6,639 bases of DNA from contig WGFF01000198.1 in NCBI GenBank assembly GCA_015492355.1, positions 1 to 6,639 of the forward strand. The letters are read 5' to 3'. Every line of letters begins with the position of its first letter. Positions within the stretch are counted from its first letter, which is position 1. This document shows positions 6,334 to 6,639 of the stretch, in pieces. The stretch is from Deltaproteobacteria bacterium. Its GTDB lineage: Bacteria > Desulfobacterota > GWC2-55-46 > S146-73. The notes under the pieces are model-generated. The model searched no databases. It was not told where the DNA came from and saw only the letters and a list, made by a program, of their open reading frames with translations. A program made the position numbers and the translations under genes.

Positions 6334-6367
6334 ATATCCTTCCTTTCTCTTTTACAGACCATCGTTA

Positions 6368-6467
6368 TATTCCCGAGGAAAACCCTCTCTGTTTGTAAGG
6401 GTAATGACCCACAGGCCTCCCTCAAGACCAAACAGCGGGCGGGAAAACTTATCTGGTTCAGGGAATA
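6368..6467 (-). promoter_or_regulatory. Candidate nested-stem leader just upstream of thrC
   Basis: Three nested pairings are visible: TATTCCC/GGGAATA (6368-6374 with 6461-6467), CTGTTTG/CAAACAG (6389-6395 with 6429-6435) and GGGT/ACCC (6399-6402 with 6407-6410). A possible extra AACC/GGTT lies at 6381-6384 with 6455-6458. All lie in the thrC 5' leader, after a T-run and before the ribosome site. I do not recognise a known riboswitch. No covariation evidence is available, so this is tentative. Confidence 0.35.
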
Positions 6468-6489
6468 AAAAAGGGGCCTCTCCCCTCCC
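6467..6489 (-). terminator. Intrinsic terminator in the thrC leader
   Basis: On the minus strand AGGGG (6486-6482) pairs with CCCCT (6476-6472) around AGAGG. Three further G-U pairs (6489-6487 with 6471-6469) can extend it, and it runs into TTTTTT (6472-6467). It lies about 60-80 bases after the predicted start and about 135 bases before thrC, a position typical of attenuation. Confidence 0.6.
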
Positions 6490-6546
6490 TGGCAGGGGCG
6501 GCGTCGGCTATGAGCTACAGGAGCCAGGGTCCAGCCCATAGCCCAC
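6467..6546 (-). ncRNA. Candidate riboregulator with complementary 7-nt loops
   Basis: Read on the minus strand, the RNA would begin around 6546. Hairpin A pairs 6543-6533 with 6516-6506 (11 bp including one G-U). A 3-nt UGU bulge and a 3-bp GGA/UCC stem then close a 7-nt loop CCCUGGC (6529-6523). After a 7-nt linker, hairpin B pairs CCCCU (6498-6494) with AGGGG (6486-6482) around the 7-nt loop GCCAGGG. The two loops are exact complements. AGGGG can instead pair with the next CCCCU (6476-6472) to make a terminator followed by U's. This looks like a two-state leader for thrC, or a short terminated RNA. I match it to no known class. Confidence 0.5.
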
Positions 6547-6552
6547 AGTAAA

Positions 6553-6581
6553 AATATATCAAACCCTGTTCGGTCTTGCAA
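6553..6581 (-). promoter_or_regulatory. Sigma70-like promoter for thrC
   Basis: The -35 box is TTGCAA (6581-6576; 4 of 6 consensus), the spacer is exactly 17 bases, and the -10 box is TATATT (6558-6553; 5 of 6). The predicted start is near 6546, immediately before hairpin A of the leader, which supports both assignments. Confidence 0.6.
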
Positions 6582-6585
6582 AGTC

Positions 6586-6614
6586 TCCCTCAGACTCCCC
6601 TCCCGGGGATTTTT
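6586..6614 (+). repeat. Diverged partial copy 4 of the dispersed repeat
   Basis: About 22 of 29 bases match the middle of copy 1 (positions 32-60), starting TCCCTCAGACTCCCC. The first hairpin is missing on its left, and the window ends 25 bases to its right. Homology to the other copies is likely but not certain. Confidence 0.45.
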
Positions 6615-6639
6615 GGACCGAGGTGTTTCGCAAAAAGGG

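Noticed and set aside
5536..6468. 310-codon plus-strand frame opposite thrC
   Set aside because: Antisense shadow of a clearly conserved threonine synthase; no ribosome site and no recognisable motif.
6467..6546. Known riboswitch (fluoride, ZTP, SAM, cobalamin) or tRNA
   Set aside because: I compared remembered consensus motifs and found no match. There is no TTC arm or acceptor stem of tRNA type.
6596..6614. Plus-strand hairpin TCCCC/GGGGA followed by TTTTT
   Set aside because: No plus-strand gene precedes it, and it falls within the diverged repeat copy; likely incidental.
1..6639. CRISPR array or insertion sequence
   Set aside because: The repeats are widely spaced, inverted and without regular spacers, and no transposase or Cas gene is present.

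Overview
The window looks like a piece of a Gram-negative, anaerobic, sulfur-metabolising bacterium. Four points support this: a lipobox lipoprotein, a siroheme-type sulfite reductase-like iron-sulfur protein, strong AGGAGG-type ribosome binding sites, and frequent ATA (Ile) and AGG/AGA (Arg) codons. A Thermodesulfobacteriota- or Nitrospirota-like source is my guess, but nothing here fixes the taxon. Codon use looks the same in all genes, so I see no sign that any gene was recently imported.

Layout: (1) 1-407 is non-coding, with repeat copy 1 and an untranslated upstream region. (2) 408-2885 (+) encodes an 825-residue secreted lipoprotein of unknown function, followed by a very strong hairpin at 2886-2933. 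(3) Repeat copy 2 (2957-3031, inverted) lies between the converging transcription units. (4) On the minus strand, read right to left, are thrC (6333-5080), repeat copy 3 (4974-5048), a sulfite reductase-like protein (4914-3970), a TusA-like sulfurtransferase (3961-3719), a CysO/MoaD-like sulfur-carrier protein (3583-3302) and a small NIL-domain protein (3305-3069). (5) The thrC upstream region (6334-6639) holds a good sigma70-like promoter, two candidate structured RNA elements with an intrinsic terminator, and a diverged repeat copy.

How the genes may work together: the reductase could make sulfide, and TusA could relay persulfide sulfur. The ubiquitin-fold carrier closely resembles CysO and could hold sulfur as a C-terminal thiocarboxylate. 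The threonine synthase-family enzyme acts on O-phosphohomoserine, the branch point between threonine and methionine. The arrangement therefore suggests protein-thiocarboxylate-dependent homocysteine (or cysteine) synthesis; it resembles the Wolinella HcyS and mycobacterial CysO systems and, as I recall, a Streptomyces route using a threonine synthase homologue with a carrier protein. The carrier-activating E1 enzyme and the JAMM protease expected to trim its tail are not in the window.

The most unusual signals are: a thrC leader with two hairpins whose exactly 7-nt loops are perfectly complementary, the second competing with a terminator; carrier diglycine codons that double as the Shine-Dalgarno of the next gene; and a 65-75 bp double-hairpin repeat, with copies (one diverged) in every gap between transcription units.
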